Assembly: GCF_049243985.1 (NCBI RefSeq)
Contig: NC_135372.1
Coordinates: 99,501,318 to 99,565,317, forward strand
Direction of reading: 5' to 3'
DNA from: Paroedura picta
Lineage: Eukaryota; Chordata; Lepidosauria; Squamata; Gekkonidae
DNA length: 64,000 nucleotides
Shown: one piece after another, positions 1 to 25,121 of the stretch
Layout of the letters: the number at the start of each line of letters is the position of its first letter
Numbering within the stretch: position 1 is the stretch's first letter
The notes under the pieces: model-generated
Databases searched by the model: none
Seen by the model: the letters and a program-made list of their open reading frames with translations, nothing else
Told to the model about the DNA's origin: nothing
Made by a program: the position numbers and the translations under genes

Positions 1-246
1 CTGAAGCTGTCTGTCCATGAGATTGGGAGTTTGATCCCAGCAGCCGGCTCAAGGTTGACTCAGCCTTCCATCCTCCCAAGGTTGGTAAAATGAGTACCCA
101 GCTTGCTGGGGGGTAAACGGTAATGACTGGGGAAGGCACTGGCAAGGCCACCCTGTATTGACTCTGCCATGAAAACACTGGAGGGCGTCACCCCAAGGAT
201 CAGACATGACTCGGTGCTTGCACAAGGGATACCTTTACCTTTACCA
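1..246 (+). mobile_element. Sauria-type SINE, 5' end cut by the window edge
   Basis: tRNA-derived SINE body (GGTAAAATGAGTACCCAGCT, then GGGGGGTAAACGGTAATGAC) ending in ACCTTT repeats, the 3' tail shared with BovB LINEs. Lies downstream of REN. Confidence 0.88.
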
Positions 247-931
247 TAACCCAGTTATAACCTTGTGTGGCTGGGAAACATAACAGGTCGAGCACTCTGG
301 AAAATATAGTGTTTCTTTATCAGCACCTTCAAAAACCCCAGAGAAAGCCTGACGGCTAGGTTAAACAGGTTTCATAAATATTTAAATGTGGTCGTAGATC
401 TGGCCCTCTTTCAAAGCCAGGTGGTCAGTGGATTGCCTTCCTCTGTTGTCAGCCGGTATCTGGCTGGATCATACTATAGCTGAACACTGGTGGGGACCTT
501 GCCAATTTGGTATGTAGTGCTAATCTCATCCTGAGGCTTTTGTATTGATGCCAATAACCATACAAATTCAAGGAAATTATTAACATCTCACAGAAGTTGG
601 CCACTTATGGGAAACTTTGCACTCTTTGCTAGAAACGGAAAGGTATTCAATAGAATTCTCTTTTAAAGGACCAGATTTATGAGATTGCATGGCAGACTGT
701 ACAACCTTTCAACTCTGACTTCAGTGGGCAACAGGGAAAGAGGGCAGTGAAGTCTGATGGTTCTGTGACAGACGTTATCATGGCTTATATAGCAGAATTA
801 TGAAAAAGATTTTGTGTACACATTGACACTTCTTGTCTTTGCAGTAATATATTATTAAACTATCATGTTTCACAGTATGATATAGCTTCTCCTCTAAATA
901 CAACATCATCCAGGTTAGGATCTTCGTGGTG
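247..931. other. REN 3' flank, no recognised gene
   Basis: AT-moderate sequence between a SINE and the REN stop codon. It should contain the REN 3' UTR. No AATAAA on the minus strand and no other coding signal was seen. Confidence 0.5.
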
Positions 932-13087
<12,156 letters not shown>

Positions 13088-13172
13088 TGTGCTGCTTCTT
13101 TTCGGTTGGGAAACCTTCACGCCAGAGCTGAGATTTCTCCTTGTACCGAGGAAGAAGCAAAACCTGTGATGC

Positions 13173-13226
13173 TTTTATAGCAGAACTTTCTGCATCTGAA
13201 TGAGGTTCGTGGTGGATTTTCATTGG
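13173..13226 (-). promoter_or_regulatory. REN: REN core promoter: TATA box and CCAAT box
   Basis: On the minus strand, CTATAAAAGC places TATAAAA at 13173-13179, 86 bp upstream of the REN start codon, predicting transcription start near 13145-13150. An inverted CCAAT box lies at 13222-13226, 43 bp further upstream. A TATA-driven promoter fits the tightly cell-restricted expression of renin. I did not find the mammalian HOX/PBX element by eye. Confidence 0.6.
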
Positions 13227-13647
13227 TAGGAAGGAGGAAATAAATCTTACCCCTCAAGATGGGGGGGGGGTGTCACTTTTGAAGTGCTAACCTTGACCTT
13301 ACTTCCTGGCAAAGGGCAGCTCGATTGGTGCACGGAAATACGTATGCGTACATGCACTCTCTTGCATTCATTCAAAATACACTGCTTAACGAGATCCCAC
13401 TAGACATATTGTGGAATATGTTCAAAAATATACTCTCAAGTAGGCTAGTCTAGCTTTTTTTAATTAGTAGAATTTCTTAGAAAATAGCTCTATACTTCAC
13501 ACTTGGAATATGGTCTCCAATGGCCTTATCGTCAGAAGAAGTTGACATCTATAAAACAGTAATGGCGAAAAAACTTAAATTAATCCCCTTTAGAGGAACC
13601 ATTCTGTCTTCTATAAAGCAAGAGGTAAAACAAGAGGTAAAACAAGA

Positions 13648-13928
13648 AGAGCCTCTTGTGGCGCAGAGTGGTAAGGCAGCCACCTGAAAGCTTTGCCCAT
13701 GAGGTTGGGAGTTCAATCCCAGCAGCCGGCTCAAGGTTGACTCAACCTTCCATCCTTCCGAGGTCGGTAAAATGAGTACCCAGCTTGCTGGGGGGTAAAC
13801 GGTAATGACTGGGGAAGGCACTGGCAAACCACCCCGTATTGAGTCTGCCATGAAAACGCTAGAGGGCGTCACCCCAAGGGTCAGACATGACTCGGTGCTT
13901 GCACAGGGAATACCTTTACCTTTACCTT
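13648..13928 (+). mobile_element. Sauria-type SINE, full length, young
   Basis: AGAGCCTCTTGTGGCGCAGA start, ACCTTT tail, perfect 10-bp target duplication TAAAACAAGA (13638-13647, 13929-13938). Close to the REN upstream region. Confidence 0.93.
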
Positions 13929-14449
13929 TAAAACAAGATAGTTTAAGGAGTTTTCTCTCCTTTACTAAAGATTCCGCTGTGTCTAGATTCAGTTTTGCCA
14001 TGCCTGACTGCTTCCAGATGGGTATGTGAAAATGTTCCCTGCCATGGCACCAGCAGCAAAGTAGGGATGACTGGGAGCAGTAACCATGTGCCCCGTTGCT
14101 ATGCCACTTGCTCTGCTGCTTCCTCCCTCTGCACTCCTACACAGCCTGTCCACTAGCCTGTACTTTGGACTTATCTTGGGCCATGGATCCCATAAAGCTT
14201 GGTCTGTACCAAAGAAAAACAATTCTGTGGGTTGCCTGAATGGCTAAATCCATCGAAAATAAAGGTTAGCAACACTGTAAGTAGAATTGCATAAACAAAT
14301 ACAACTTTTCCCCTAGATTTGTGTGAAACCTATCCTTTGGTTGCTATCATATTGCACCCCATGGTGCTGGATAACCATAGAAATAGCACACAGAGTGCCT
14401 TGGATATTCTTGGATTTGTGACATACAGAGGTAAATTGGAATATGCATC

Positions 14450-14610
14450 CTTTGTGTTTAGAGTTTCCAGCTTCCAGGTGGGGCCTGGAAAGCTTTCCAG
14501 AATCACAAGGGATCTCCAGACTACATAGATTAGCTCCCTCACAGCTTTTTCCTGCAAACCTCCAGGAATTTCCCAAACCTGGGATGGCAACCCTGTTTCA
14601 AAGCCCCAGC
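14450..14610. repeat. TGGCAACCCT-type palindromic repeat, partial
   Basis: GTTTCCAGCTTCCAGGTGGG at one side and GGGATGGCAACCCTG at the other, with clustered CTCCAGGAATTTCCC motifs. Same dispersed family as 16975-17213 and 17722-17932. Probably an old DNA transposon; family not determined. Confidence 0.5.
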
Positions 14611-16789
14611 CTTGATTCAGGGCTTGATCCTCTGCAGTTGCTGTTTAGAGTAAAATCATGGAACAATGTAGGCTGGCCCCCTGGAAGTCCAAGGCACGCA
14701 ATTTGTGTCCTCCCGTGGAAAAACTAGGTCCTCCATAGGAAAGCAGCCAATGGCACTTCAGTGGCTGTTTTGCAATTGCAATTGAATTTGTTTCCACTCA
14801 CACTGGCCATGCAGCCTTCCCTCCAGACTTGAGAGACCCAACTGGTTCATCCGTTACCAGCTAACACTTGTGGGGATACAGGATGCTATAAGTGAAATTC
14901 TCCAAGAAAATCTGTGCGGGGCAGATCACAATTGGAGCAATTTGCCTTCAAGGCCGAGGCCCATTTTCTAGCAAAGAGAAATGTCCGTGAAAACTGTACA
15001 GGAGCAACAGATTCTGATGGCCATTTATATTGAGAAGAATCCTGCCTGGAGCTCTACTGTGGAACCTGTGTAAGTGGATATCGTTGACCAGTATTAACTT
15101 GATGTTGATGACTGACATGTGTCAGAAAGCATGTTGGAGAAGCCTGTCATAGGAGGAGCTATGAAGTTCAAATCACATTTTGATGATGGGCATGGAGCTT
15201 TTGGGGACAGTTGCAACCATTGGCGTTACTCTTGTATTACACTGTGTCAAGGAAACAACAAATGGGCCCTCCTTTTTAGTCAAGGCAGCCTCCCACCTCT
15301 GGAAGTAATTACCAGGTCTCTGTAGTAAAAACATGAATGGAGAGATTATGGCTCTTTGGAATGGATTGCATTTATTTTCCCACACACTGCCTTGGGCACA
15401 AAGCTTATGAGCAGGGATTTTCCCAAACCCTTAAAAAAAAACAGTTTAAAGGCCAGAAGGGTCAAGCAGGGGTTGGCACAAAGGTCTTTTAACGTAAAAG
15501 CACTGTGACTTGTCTAAGCTATGACGAGAGGAGTACACCAATGAAAGCACAAGCTCCTCCAGATCTCAGCACTGGCTTGTATTATGATGGCTTCAGGAAG
15601 TTTTGGGTGAGACTTGTTATGAGACAAGGAGAGGCATGGGAAACACACAACGCACAAGGCTTATGCCATCTTGTCCTTTACGTGTGTGGATCTAAAAGCT
15701 ACAATAGTCAAAATAAACATTTGTATTAACATCCACATGTGCCACAATGAGCATATGGGTTGTTTTAGACATGATGGAGCAGATCCATGTTTTAAGCAGG
15801 ACCTGCTATAATCATGTATAATGCAAAGGGTGGGGTATATTTGCATATCTGATTTAAGGATCAAAATGGTGCTGGCGGGGGGAAGAATCCCACTCCCCCT
15901 TCCATGTATCCCCTGCAGCCCTTCTCATCAGAGAAGGGGCTGGGAGGAAAGGTTTGTAGCACTAACTTATGCAGAGACTAAACAGGTCGTGTCTCCTTTG
16001 TGGGTGGGTACTTTGTACTTCCTGAAGCTTCTTAAATTTGTGTCTCATGCTGCCCCCTTCAATTAATTTTTAGACAACTTTTTTCCATTTAACATAACAA
16101 AGAATAAACGAAGGGCTTAAGGAATAAAAAAGTGTAATGGGGCATAACATCTAGGAGGATAAGGAAGATACGTGGGGAGGGGACCAACAGGGACAGGGTG
16201 AGGGACAAATCGAGGCAGAATTAGAGCTGCTGACTTGGCCCTTGCACAACTGAATTTTGTTCTGCTGTTCTTGACTAACACAGCTACCCACCTGAAACAA
16301 TGTTGAAAGAGTTGAACAGCTGGACTGGTGATGAGGTAAAGGTGAGGTTGTGATGCTGAGGACACCAGCCAAGCAGAGCGGTTTGTGCACAGCTGACTTC
16401 TGCAGTAAACTGGCAGAATATGTTTCCCCTGAGCTCACTCTTCTACATACAATACAGGGAGCACACAACAGCTGTTCAAACCACATGCATGTAGACATTC
16501 CTTTCCCACATGCCTTATGTGCTCAGTATGCAGACCCAAGAACACAGACATCAGGTACAACTTCAGGTGTTTTTGTGGTCCCGTGCAATTAGTGAAGCCT
16601 TTCCTACCTAGCAAAGGACCTGCAGTGAGGCCCTCTAAAGACATTGCTTACTCATTTCTGCCCTGATGTGCCTTGCTGTTGGTTCCCGGGCACACTTAAT
16701 TTGCTAAAGCAAGCTGCTGAAAGTTAATTGGCCAGCTAAATGTAATAGTGGTACACACTTGGATTATGATAGATCAAGGTGGGTGGTTA

Positions 16790-16885
16790 GTCAATCTGTA
16801 GCAATAGAAAAGGAGTCCAATAGCAATTTAAAGATGAAGATTTGTGGCAGGGTATGAGCTTTTGTAAGTCGCTACTCGGATTATG
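16790..16885. repeat. Dispersed repeat fragment
   Basis: AAAGGAGTCCAATAGCAATT, then GGTATGAGCTTTTGTAAGTC resembles a motif common in reptile genomes; a shorter match AGAGTCCAGTAGCACTTTTA lies at 6124-6143. Family unknown to me. Confidence 0.4.
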
Positions 16886-16974
16886 ATTAGTGTGGACCAG
16901 AATGTCTGTCTTCCATGACCAAAGAAATGTGTCTTAACAGCTCAGTGGGCCTTAAGTGTTAGGAAATGGCTCTA

Positions 16975-17213
16975 GTCTAGGGATGGCAGTTCCTAGGAGG
17001 GACCTGGGAATCCCATGGAATTACAGTTCATCTCAACACTACTGAGATCTGTTTCCCTGGAGAAAATGAATGCTTTGGAGGGTGAACTTTATGGTATTAT
17101 ACTTCACTGAGATCCATCTCCAAATCTCCAGGAGTTTCCCAGCCAGCACCTGTCAATTCTACCCCTCCATCCCTCCACAGTGGCCAGGGAGGACCTGGCA
17201 ACCCTATAGCTAG
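16975..17213. repeat. TGGCAACCCT-type palindromic repeat
   Basis: Starts CTAGGGATGGCAGTTCCTAG and ends ACCTGGCAACCCTA, with internal GATCTGTTTCCCTGGAGAAA and TCCCAGCC motifs. Imperfect inverted ends suggest an old MITE. Confidence 0.55.
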
Positions 17214-17721
17214 CCAAGTATCCGTAAGGTACAAGTGGGGCTTCTCTAGTGGGCAGAGGTGAGATTGGATGAAAAGAAGGGGCAGCTAAAGTCAGAGAAA
17301 TGATAAGCAGGCAGATGATGCCGGGAGCCGCTCATGGGTGCAGAATTTCTTTCTCTGGAATTTGATGTAGGATTGCAGATCTGTCAGCTCTTTGCCTTCA
17401 CCAGTGTTCATGTTTGTAAGTAACATGAATATGGCAAAAATGATGTATATCTACAGTGACCTCCCCTCCAAAGGGAACTAATCCAGATAAGTACTAACCC
17501 TGAAACTTTCACTGCTTGGGGAAGTGGGTCACCTATAACAGTATGCCGAGTCGCTCACAGGGCATGTGCTAAGGCAATCACAGCCAGCACATACTGGACA
17601 CTTCACAGATTCATGTAACCTTCATTGTCAATGTGCAAACTTGATAATGTGAATTTTCACCCATCAGGAGGCTGCAGTTATTTCTGCGTTCAGATTTTCC
17701 CTTTGATTTAATAGAATTGCA

Positions 17722-17932
17722 AGCTGTATATTGGGAAACTCCTGGAGATTTTCAGGTGGAGCCTTGGAAGGGTAGTGTTTGGGTGGGGAGAAAGCTCAGC
17801 AAGAATGTAATGCCATAAAGCCTACCCTTGAAAGCAGTCATCTTCTCCAGGGAGACTAATCTCTATAGTCTGGGGATCAGTTGTAATTCCATGAGATCTC
17901 CAGACACTACCTGGAGGTTGGCATGTCTACTA
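17722..17932. repeat. TGGCAACCCT-type palindromic repeat, second copy
   Basis: GGGAAACTCCTGGAGATTTT, GTAATGCCATAAAGCCTACC, then CTACCTGGAGGTTGGCATGT. Same order of motifs as the copies at 29020-29290 and 39605-39930. Confidence 0.55.
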
Positions 17933-18716
17933 TCTTTGCCAGTGGGGGTTCCCCCCTCCCCCTTGACCAAAGTTTCTGGTCTTATTTTAATTCCATTCTA
18001 TTCACTCTTCTGACCGCCTGAACTGCTTCCCTGTGGCTTTGTAATCTACTTTGCATGAATCAGGGCTGCCTTTTCTCACACAGGAACTGGGAGACTCCCA
18101 CCCTCTAAATCAATGGGCTGCGTCACACTGGCCAGCCTGGTGCCCTCGATCCAGAGCGTTCTAGCCAGAGGGTCAACATTCACAATCCTTGCTTGTATTT
18201 CCTTACAGAAATGGGGACATGAGAAAGAGCCAGGAAAAGAGATGGCAGATATGAGTCTCCTTCCAGGTCATCCAGAAGGCCTTGTTTATACTCAGAGTTT
18301 AAATCCAACCAGAGAAGAGGAATATCTTTCATGAAATTTCAGGCTACAAGGAATGTCTTACATTAAAGAGCCTGGGAGAGAAGGAGGTTTAATACTTAAG
18401 AGACAGCAGTAAAATTCCCAGCTTTGTTAAGACCCAGCAGGGAAAAGAATAACAGAAGGATTTTGCCAGTCTTTTTTGTCTGCTAAACTGAAACCAACGT
18501 GATCCAGATTATATGGTGGAAATGACTCAGCAGAAAGGGTTAATCTTTCTTTGCTGATTTCCATATTTCCTTGAACTGCTTTTAAAGGATCTCTGTAGTC
18601 ACATAACATCATTTCCTACCTCTTTCCCCCCTGCAAATAGTGCATGATTATTATTTTTTAAACCCAGTTATTACATTAAGTCACTCCTATGCTGTAAAAG
18701 AAGCTCTCTTTTTTGT

Positions 18717-18940
18717 ACTTTGGGAAAGCTGCAGGAAGATGCTGGATTAAATCAACAACATTGTTAGACTCCCTGCCTGAAAATGACCACTGCTCCATTT
18801 CTCTTCATGAAATTGAGAAAGAACATTCAATCTTGTTGGAGAGGGGAGACGGGGAGGCAGTGTTTGTATGTCCTGCTTGTGCTACTTTGGAACTATGATG
18901 TAATGTAATCATGTTCAGTTTTTTTAAAAATGCAGTGGGG
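18717..18940 (+). repeat. Unclassified dispersed repeat, copy A
   Basis: Shares long stretches with 41398-41925: GGGAAAGCT, CTCCCTGCCTGAAA, TCTCTTCATGAAATTGAGAA and AATTTGGAACTA-like ends. Copy A lacks the Sauria SINE found in copy B, so it acts as an empty site. Confidence 0.75.
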
Positions 18941-19057
18941 ATTGGAGGAGGATGGGCAGAAACATATCATTGGTCGGATCTCAAACGTCATCACTTTTGA
19001 AGCAGGGAAACAGTGGAGGAAGCCAATGCGACTTTTGAGTTCCACTTTAGGTTACTT

Positions 19058-19948
19058 GGGGCCTTTCTGCACAAGGACCAATGTTGCCAATTGGTTCCAG
19101 AAAGCGGAGACGCTATTTTTAAAAGTGCAATCTCGGCGTTACGCATACCTGCCTTTGTAGTGGAACCCAGTAGCGTTTCAATCATTTCCCACAGGTTTCC
19201 GATCTTGCAAAAATCGCTAGAAAGGAAGCAATTTTTTCTGTGCTTTGTCCTGCCCCTGGACGTCAATCAAACAAACAGCCAGTGGACAGTTGTTTTCAAT
19301 CTCCCGAAAAGCCCCTTTCCCTTTAAGCAATGTTTTTTTTTTAAAAAAAAGAAAAACACACGTTACAACGAATATGCCTTGATTTCTCCTAACGTAGAGA
19401 CCCATCTAGCTGGTGTGTGAGCTGGCAAGTCATTAACATGCTCCCCCGAGTGAAAAGAACCCCCCCCCCCGCACAGGCACGATTTTTGGCCGAAAATAAA
19501 GGGAACTTGCAACCGGGGCTGTGTTGTGCTTGGGGACTTCGGGGAGATTTAAAGCATTTCTGTGGAGGGACTGTAGCCGGAGAAGCCTCGCTGGGTGAAT
19601 AAAGGCTCACTGGTTCATTGCTTTCTGCTCGCTCCGAGAAAAAAAAATGGCGATCACTTCGCCGGAAGTTCGGAGGAGAGAGCCAGGGGGAGGGACTTTG
19701 CTGGAACCGCAACAATGGGAATGCACAGGTCTTTTTTGCTAGTGTTGCAGATTGTTCACAAGAGTGTAGCGCTTTTCGGAGGGTGAATCCACTTTCCCCG
19801 ATTTCCCTTTAAGCGCTACAACGAATTGCTTTTTGCAGGACTGTTTCAGGAGTGCGGCAGATTGTGTGCGACATCTTGTGGAACTGCAAATTAGTAGCAT
19901 TTACAATTTGCAAGCCTTCTGCTACATGAAAGTCGTGCAGAATGGCCC
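19058..19948. mobile_element. Putative non-autonomous DNA transposon (GGGCCTTTCTGCAC ends)
   Basis: Left end GGGCCTTTCTGCAC; right end is the reverse complement of GGGCCATTCTGCAC. About 890 bp, base composition unlike the flanks, repeated CGCTACAACGAAT-like motifs inside, no transposase. Related ends bound a 190-bp element at 58383-58573. Superfamily not determined. Confidence 0.6.
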
Positions 19949-20298
19949 TGAAAATTCCCTCTCAGGGAAAGAGGGGAACTCACTTTTTTCAGTATTCACA
20001 AAATGCATGGAAAATGGAACACAATCGGGGCTGCACCTGAATCAGGAGACTTTAGTGTGAAAATAAGGAAATTCTGTAGAGCTTTATGGATGCTGCTGCA
20101 AAGTTTTTAGTCACTGCAGAGAAGGAAGCAGGCTAAGAAGTCTTCAGAACTGAACCAGAACTGTTTCCTGTTGCCTTACTAATCCTCATCACCACCTCTG
20201 GGGCTCTTTCACTTCTTTTATCCCTTACTATTCCTAGAGTCCCAGTAAAAAGCTGAATAAAACACTAAGGGATAAAGGGATCTCTTGAATAGATGGAA

Positions 20299-20348
20299 AG
20301 AAGAAGTTGTTCTGGGATTTTATACTCCACTTTTCACTACCCAAAGTA
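20299..20348 (-). mobile_element. tRNA-SINE 3' fragment
   Basis: AAGAAGTTGTTCTGGGATTT then ACTCCACTTTTCACTACCCA is the reversed 3' end of the ACA-like SINE. Confidence 0.65.
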
Positions 20349-20857
20349 TTAAAGTGCCTTAATACTTTGTTGAACTTTCAGTGCCAGTGAAGACACTTGT
20401 ATTAGTCCAGGCTTTGGACTCTATTTATTTCGTGTCTCTCTCCCTTTGCATTATTCTCCTTTACCTATATCAGAAGCTGCAATCATTCTCCAAATCAGTA
20501 CTTGGACAGCTTCAGAATCTTGACGTGTCCTTTTTTTGTCCTGGTTCTTTTGCTGTCCTCAGCTCTTCCTGTGTGGTTTCTTCCATGTGTTTCTTTCCTG
20601 GAGTTCTACCTGGATATTTTAATTGTGTTTTATCAGAAATAATGCTTAGGTTTCCATGGGGGACCTCACAAAGTTTCATTGTGTTAGAATCCCAACACAT
20701 CGGAACAGGACAGACTAAAGGAAACACTTCTTTCCCTGCTCCTCCTCTTTCCCCCCTGCTATATATGTGCAGAAGGGCAGATGTCACAGACATTTCTGTC
20801 ACGTGGTGCAGACCTCCCCCTTTCCCCTCACACGCCCTACTAAGCCACACAGTAGAG

Positions 20858-20993
20858 CAGGGGTAGTCCAACTGCGGCCCTCCAGATGTCCATCGACTAC
20901 AATTCTTATGAGCCACTGCCAGCATTTGCTGGCAGGGGCTCATGGGAACTGTAGTCCATGGACATCTGGAGGGCCGCAGTTGGACTACCCCTG
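20858..20993 (+). mobile_element. hAT hairpin MITE, complete
   Basis: 136-bp element with nearly complete self-complementarity: CAGGGGTAGTCCAACTGCGG at the left and its mirror at the right, ending GGACTACCCCTG. Perfect 8-bp duplication CAGTAGAG on both sides (20850-20857, 20994-21001). Reference copy for this family here. Confidence 0.95.
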
Positions 20994-23261
20994 CAGTAGA
21001 GTAATGCTACACCTGAGGGCCAAACCAGGGAACAGAGTACAACACTTTTGTGCCTCTCTCCAGCCCATTATCAAGTACCAAAATATCTGCCCCCTGCCCC
21101 CAAGATCCCGCCCTTGAAAAGCTGCACAGGGAAGGAGGGGGACAAGAGCTGTCTACTTGGAGCCTGGTCAGGATCAGGCTTTTAGGCATTTTAGAAAGAC
21201 TAGGAAGTGGTGGGTACGATCTTGTGGTGGTCATGAGGATGCCATCCTTACTACTTTGGCCCTTAGTGAAGGAAGGGGGAAAGGTCTTTTAGAAGGCTAA
21301 AAAGATGGGTGCAGACCCCCCCCTTTAAATCAGAGAAAACAAGTTTTCTTTTTCGCCAGATTCAAGGGAGAAACTTCAAGAACACCACATATCATCATGG
21401 TATCCTGGAGGCATATGTATATCTTACTGACCACATAACAGAATCAACCCTGTAGCTATACACTGCTCCCCAAGGTTATGGGTGGGGTGGTTTTATTTTG
21501 GGGGGGTGGGTGGGAAGTGAAATGAGGTCAGCTGCTGCTCCACATCCTGCATGAACTAAGACCTCCTGTGCATTTTGATATCACATCAGAAGAGCTTGAT
21601 CTCATAAGCAAATAAGTGTCTAAACATGTTTTAGAACAATAATTTACCTGTAAAATGGGTGAAAAGTTCACACAGGTCTGTCTAGTTGCATAATGCCAGT
21701 GAATAAACAGTTCATTTAAGGTAGAAACATTTTGAGGCATTTTGCCCACATCTCTACTATCTGTGTTTTCTCTGTGCCTTACCGGCACATCTGCCAGATT
21801 TCCCCCCTTACCTCTGGCAGGCTGTTTGCTGGGTTTTTTAATTAGATATTGCAATGGCATTTAAGATGCTATAGTGATATACCTACTACTCCTATACAAA
21901 AAAAACACTATAATAAGCCTTCCGATGGCAAGGAAGACAGAATAGTGGGCACCAGGAAAAATGGGGAAGAAATGGTGCCGGTCGTGGCTGGGAGATGCAG
22001 AAACCCATACCTTCCTATCCATGCCAGAACCAAACCTGCTTTGAGTACTATCTTTCAGGCAAACTGCAGAGAAATGGGTTAATACCAGAAAGGCGAATGA
22101 CTGCATGGCGACATCATGTGGACCTCCCCCTCCAGCCATGACAGGTTGAGAGAGGAACAAAGAACAAGGGCTCCATGTAGGAGTTTGTTCTTTCAGTTTA
22201 GATTGTGCCATGCTGACAACAAGGAGATGCAGCTACATGGGTCCCTAGGGGGAATTTTTCAATTATGTCTTCCAAGGACCCAACTACTCTTTGTAGAAAT
22301 TAGCAGCTGGGGCTTAAGGGGAAATTGAAAGGCTCCATGGTGAGGTTGGCATTGTGCTTGTAACTATGCACTTTCAGTGGCTAATTAATGAGCAAGAGAT
22401 GATACTGTCAGGGGCACATAGACCAGAATGGGAAGGGGAGACCTTAGAAGGCAAGGAGCCTCGTATACATAGTCCTCAAAGCATGGAGAATAGAATACCA
22501 TTGTGGGAGGAAAGGGTTAAGCCTTGTTTATGCTCCATTGTTCTAGGAACGAACTAAAAATTGAACAGGGCAGTATATTTATTTCAGGGAAGCTCAGAAC
22601 ATAACAACAAAAGCTAACATTTATTCGGACAATACTCTTTTAGAGTGCAATGCAACCCTTTAGGTCAGAAACTATTATCAGGATCTGAGACCATTGCCAA
22701 GTAGTTCTGGCTATTCTTGGTCTCAGCATCGAGTTTGTATGGAGAAACTGAAAGATGAAATACAATCAAACCTTCCCGTCATGCTCAGAATCGACTATGA
22801 ATTCTCCTCTCCTAACTACCATCAATGAAGTTGAGAGGAAGGGATGTCAGCTGCCAGGACAAGAAGTAGCCTTCTGTTGTGTCTGGAACTAGACTAAGCA
22901 GAGATCCCCAGTCCTCAGCTGTATTTAGTACCATCTTATAATTGCCAAAAGCTAGTTTTTTTTTCACGGAAAAATTGGATCAAATATACTTTTAAAAGGG
23001 CATCCCTCATTTTAAGTGACTCTGTGTTGTAGGCAGCTTCCTGCTTTATGTTGTAAGAGCTATGGAAAACAGCTAGGATGCCTTATTAATTTTTTTTAAT
23101 GTCTGGACACCCGTCTGCTAGTCATTTGTTAACATCATGGAGTCAGTTGCAAAATATGCACTGATGTGCTTTTAATTGTGTAGATGATGCTGTTAGTGGG
23201 TTGTTTTATATTTTATTGTATAGTTTTAATGTTTGTATATTATGTGGTTATGAATTTCCTG

Positions 23262-23326
23262 CATTCTGCAGGTGGTTGGACTAGATGACCCTGGAGATCC
23301 CTTCCAACTTTATGATTCTATGAATC
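23262..23326 (+). mobile_element. CR1 LINE 3' end
   Basis: GGTGGTTGGACTAGATGACC then CTTCCAACTTTATGATTCTA and ATGAAT; 5'-truncated CR1 tail. Confidence 0.85.
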
Positions 23327-25121
23327 CTGTGAGCCTCCATGGGGCAGCTATGCCAGAAGTGCATTGACAAAATAACCTCCCATTGTTGTCAGTATAGTGT
23401 CAGAAAACTAAGAAAGCTCCTCAAAGCTTCTGCCAGAGGACTTCTCCCCCATACAACTTGCCATCCTATGCAAAGCATGGTGGAATTGCAGCTGACTACA
23501 CAAGTGCATGTGCACACACACACGTTGCTAATGATCTGCCTTGTTCCTGTGTTCCTTTCTGGGTTTTTTTTCATTCATTAAACTAATTCTAAAATGCATG
23601 CACAAAACTGAACCATGAAAATTGAAATGGAAGACACATGCTGGATATTACTTCACAGCTGTAATAGAGCAACTGAGTACATTAAAAAAACACACACAAC
23701 TTTGGACCTCCTTCCCCAGGTCACGAGTGATGCTCCACCCTGATTTAGAAGTGTGCATTTTAGCTGCAGCACAAATACATTGGAGGAAAAAGAATGGTGT
23801 ATAATGTAGGCACAGAATCCAAAGTCAAGATTAAAAGCTTACTGCTCTGAAAATCTGCAGTAAGATGTGCATGCTTACCGGGCCTTAGTCTTACTGGGCT
23901 AATTCATTTGTCAAATGAGTCTTTGCCATGCAAATGAATCATCTTCAATAAATCTTTATTACAGTTGCCCTTTTTTACAGTTACTCAAAGCTGGTTGCCT
24001 ACTTCTGCAGTTACAAAAGAGATTGCAAAATTTCCATTTCAGAAGGAACTGCAGAGTGTGTGTTTCTAGGGTTACAGCTATTCTGCCACTACAGCTCCTG
24101 ATGCTTGGCATTCTTGGGTTGTTGGAAATGCTTCCCTTGAGGATTTTTTCCCTATCGGACTAAAGACACAGGAAAGCTTGCCAGAAGAAAAACTGGAAAC
24201 TTGTTACCTCCAATATCTTAACCAGAAATAGCATTAAAGTGGTCCTAGTCCCTAGTAGCAGAATCTGGAGCAGTGACAAAGAAAGCAGCCTTCATCTCTG
24301 TGAGAAAGTAAGTACAACTTCCCAGGCAATCAATTACGGAAACTGATGATTAGTAAGGTAAGACTTTACTGGTAGTTATGGCATGGCAGGAGTTCAAGCT
24401 TATATTCCATGGCCTATTCATCACCAGCATTGCTTTTCTACTATTCCTCTTTGCTGAAGGAAAAATAAGTAAAATAAGTAAAATGCTTATCACTGCACTC
24501 ACAAGGGGAAATCTGTAGGATGTGGAGAGAGTATATCTGTTACAGAGCATTTAGAGGACTACAGATTTGATCCTTAATATTTCCAATTGAAGGATCTCAG
24601 CTAGCAGGTGTCAAGAAACACTTTCTTCTGTCTGAGATCCTGGAGAGTCACTGTCATTCCCGAGGGCTGAATTACACATTCCATAGTTCTTGTGGCATGT
24701 TCAAGTCCAGATTTTCACTGTGATTTCCTTACCGGGAACTCAGTTTTCTGGCATTTGGATTCTTCCCCCCAGAACACACACATACACACACACACAAATG
24801 TTGTGAGGAAATATCCAAACAAACCTGCTTCCCATCACAAACTCAACAATCAGAATTAAATGTCATTCTGTTATCTGGGCAAGTTCTCTGGAGAGGAGGC
24901 ATGAACATTTCCTAAGTAAATAACTAATTACTACTAAGACTGTTCTGTGCATCTGTAATTTCAGCCTTGTTGGATTGTTGTTTTTTTTAAAGCAAAAAGA
25001 CACAATACAGAAATTAGTGAAATCATAATTCTAGTTTTAATATGATTATATAATTATAATAGTTGACCATTTGAAAATAACAATGACTGACAATCTGCAA
25101 ATTTATATTTTAAAACAGAAA

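Larger units (their letters stand above)
13227..25121. other. REN-KISS1 intergenic region
   Basis: About 12 kb between the REN promoter and the KISS1 3' end. Contains the repeats listed individually. The remaining stretches (for example 14.6-16.9 kb and 21.3-23.2 kb) show no splice-bounded conserved reading frame that I recognise. Confidence 0.55.

Noticed and set aside
13549-14001. 150-residue minus-strand open frame
   Set aside because: Most of it is the reverse frame of the Sauria SINE; the same peptide appears at every SINE copy.
19389-19820. Several overlapping open frames at 19.4-19.8 kb suggesting a small gene
   Set aside because: They lie inside the putative DNA transposon, on both strands, with no conserved protein motif.
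20381-20866. 161-residue plus-strand open frame
   Set aside because: No recognisable domain, no splice context, and it runs into a hAT hairpin; chance ORF.
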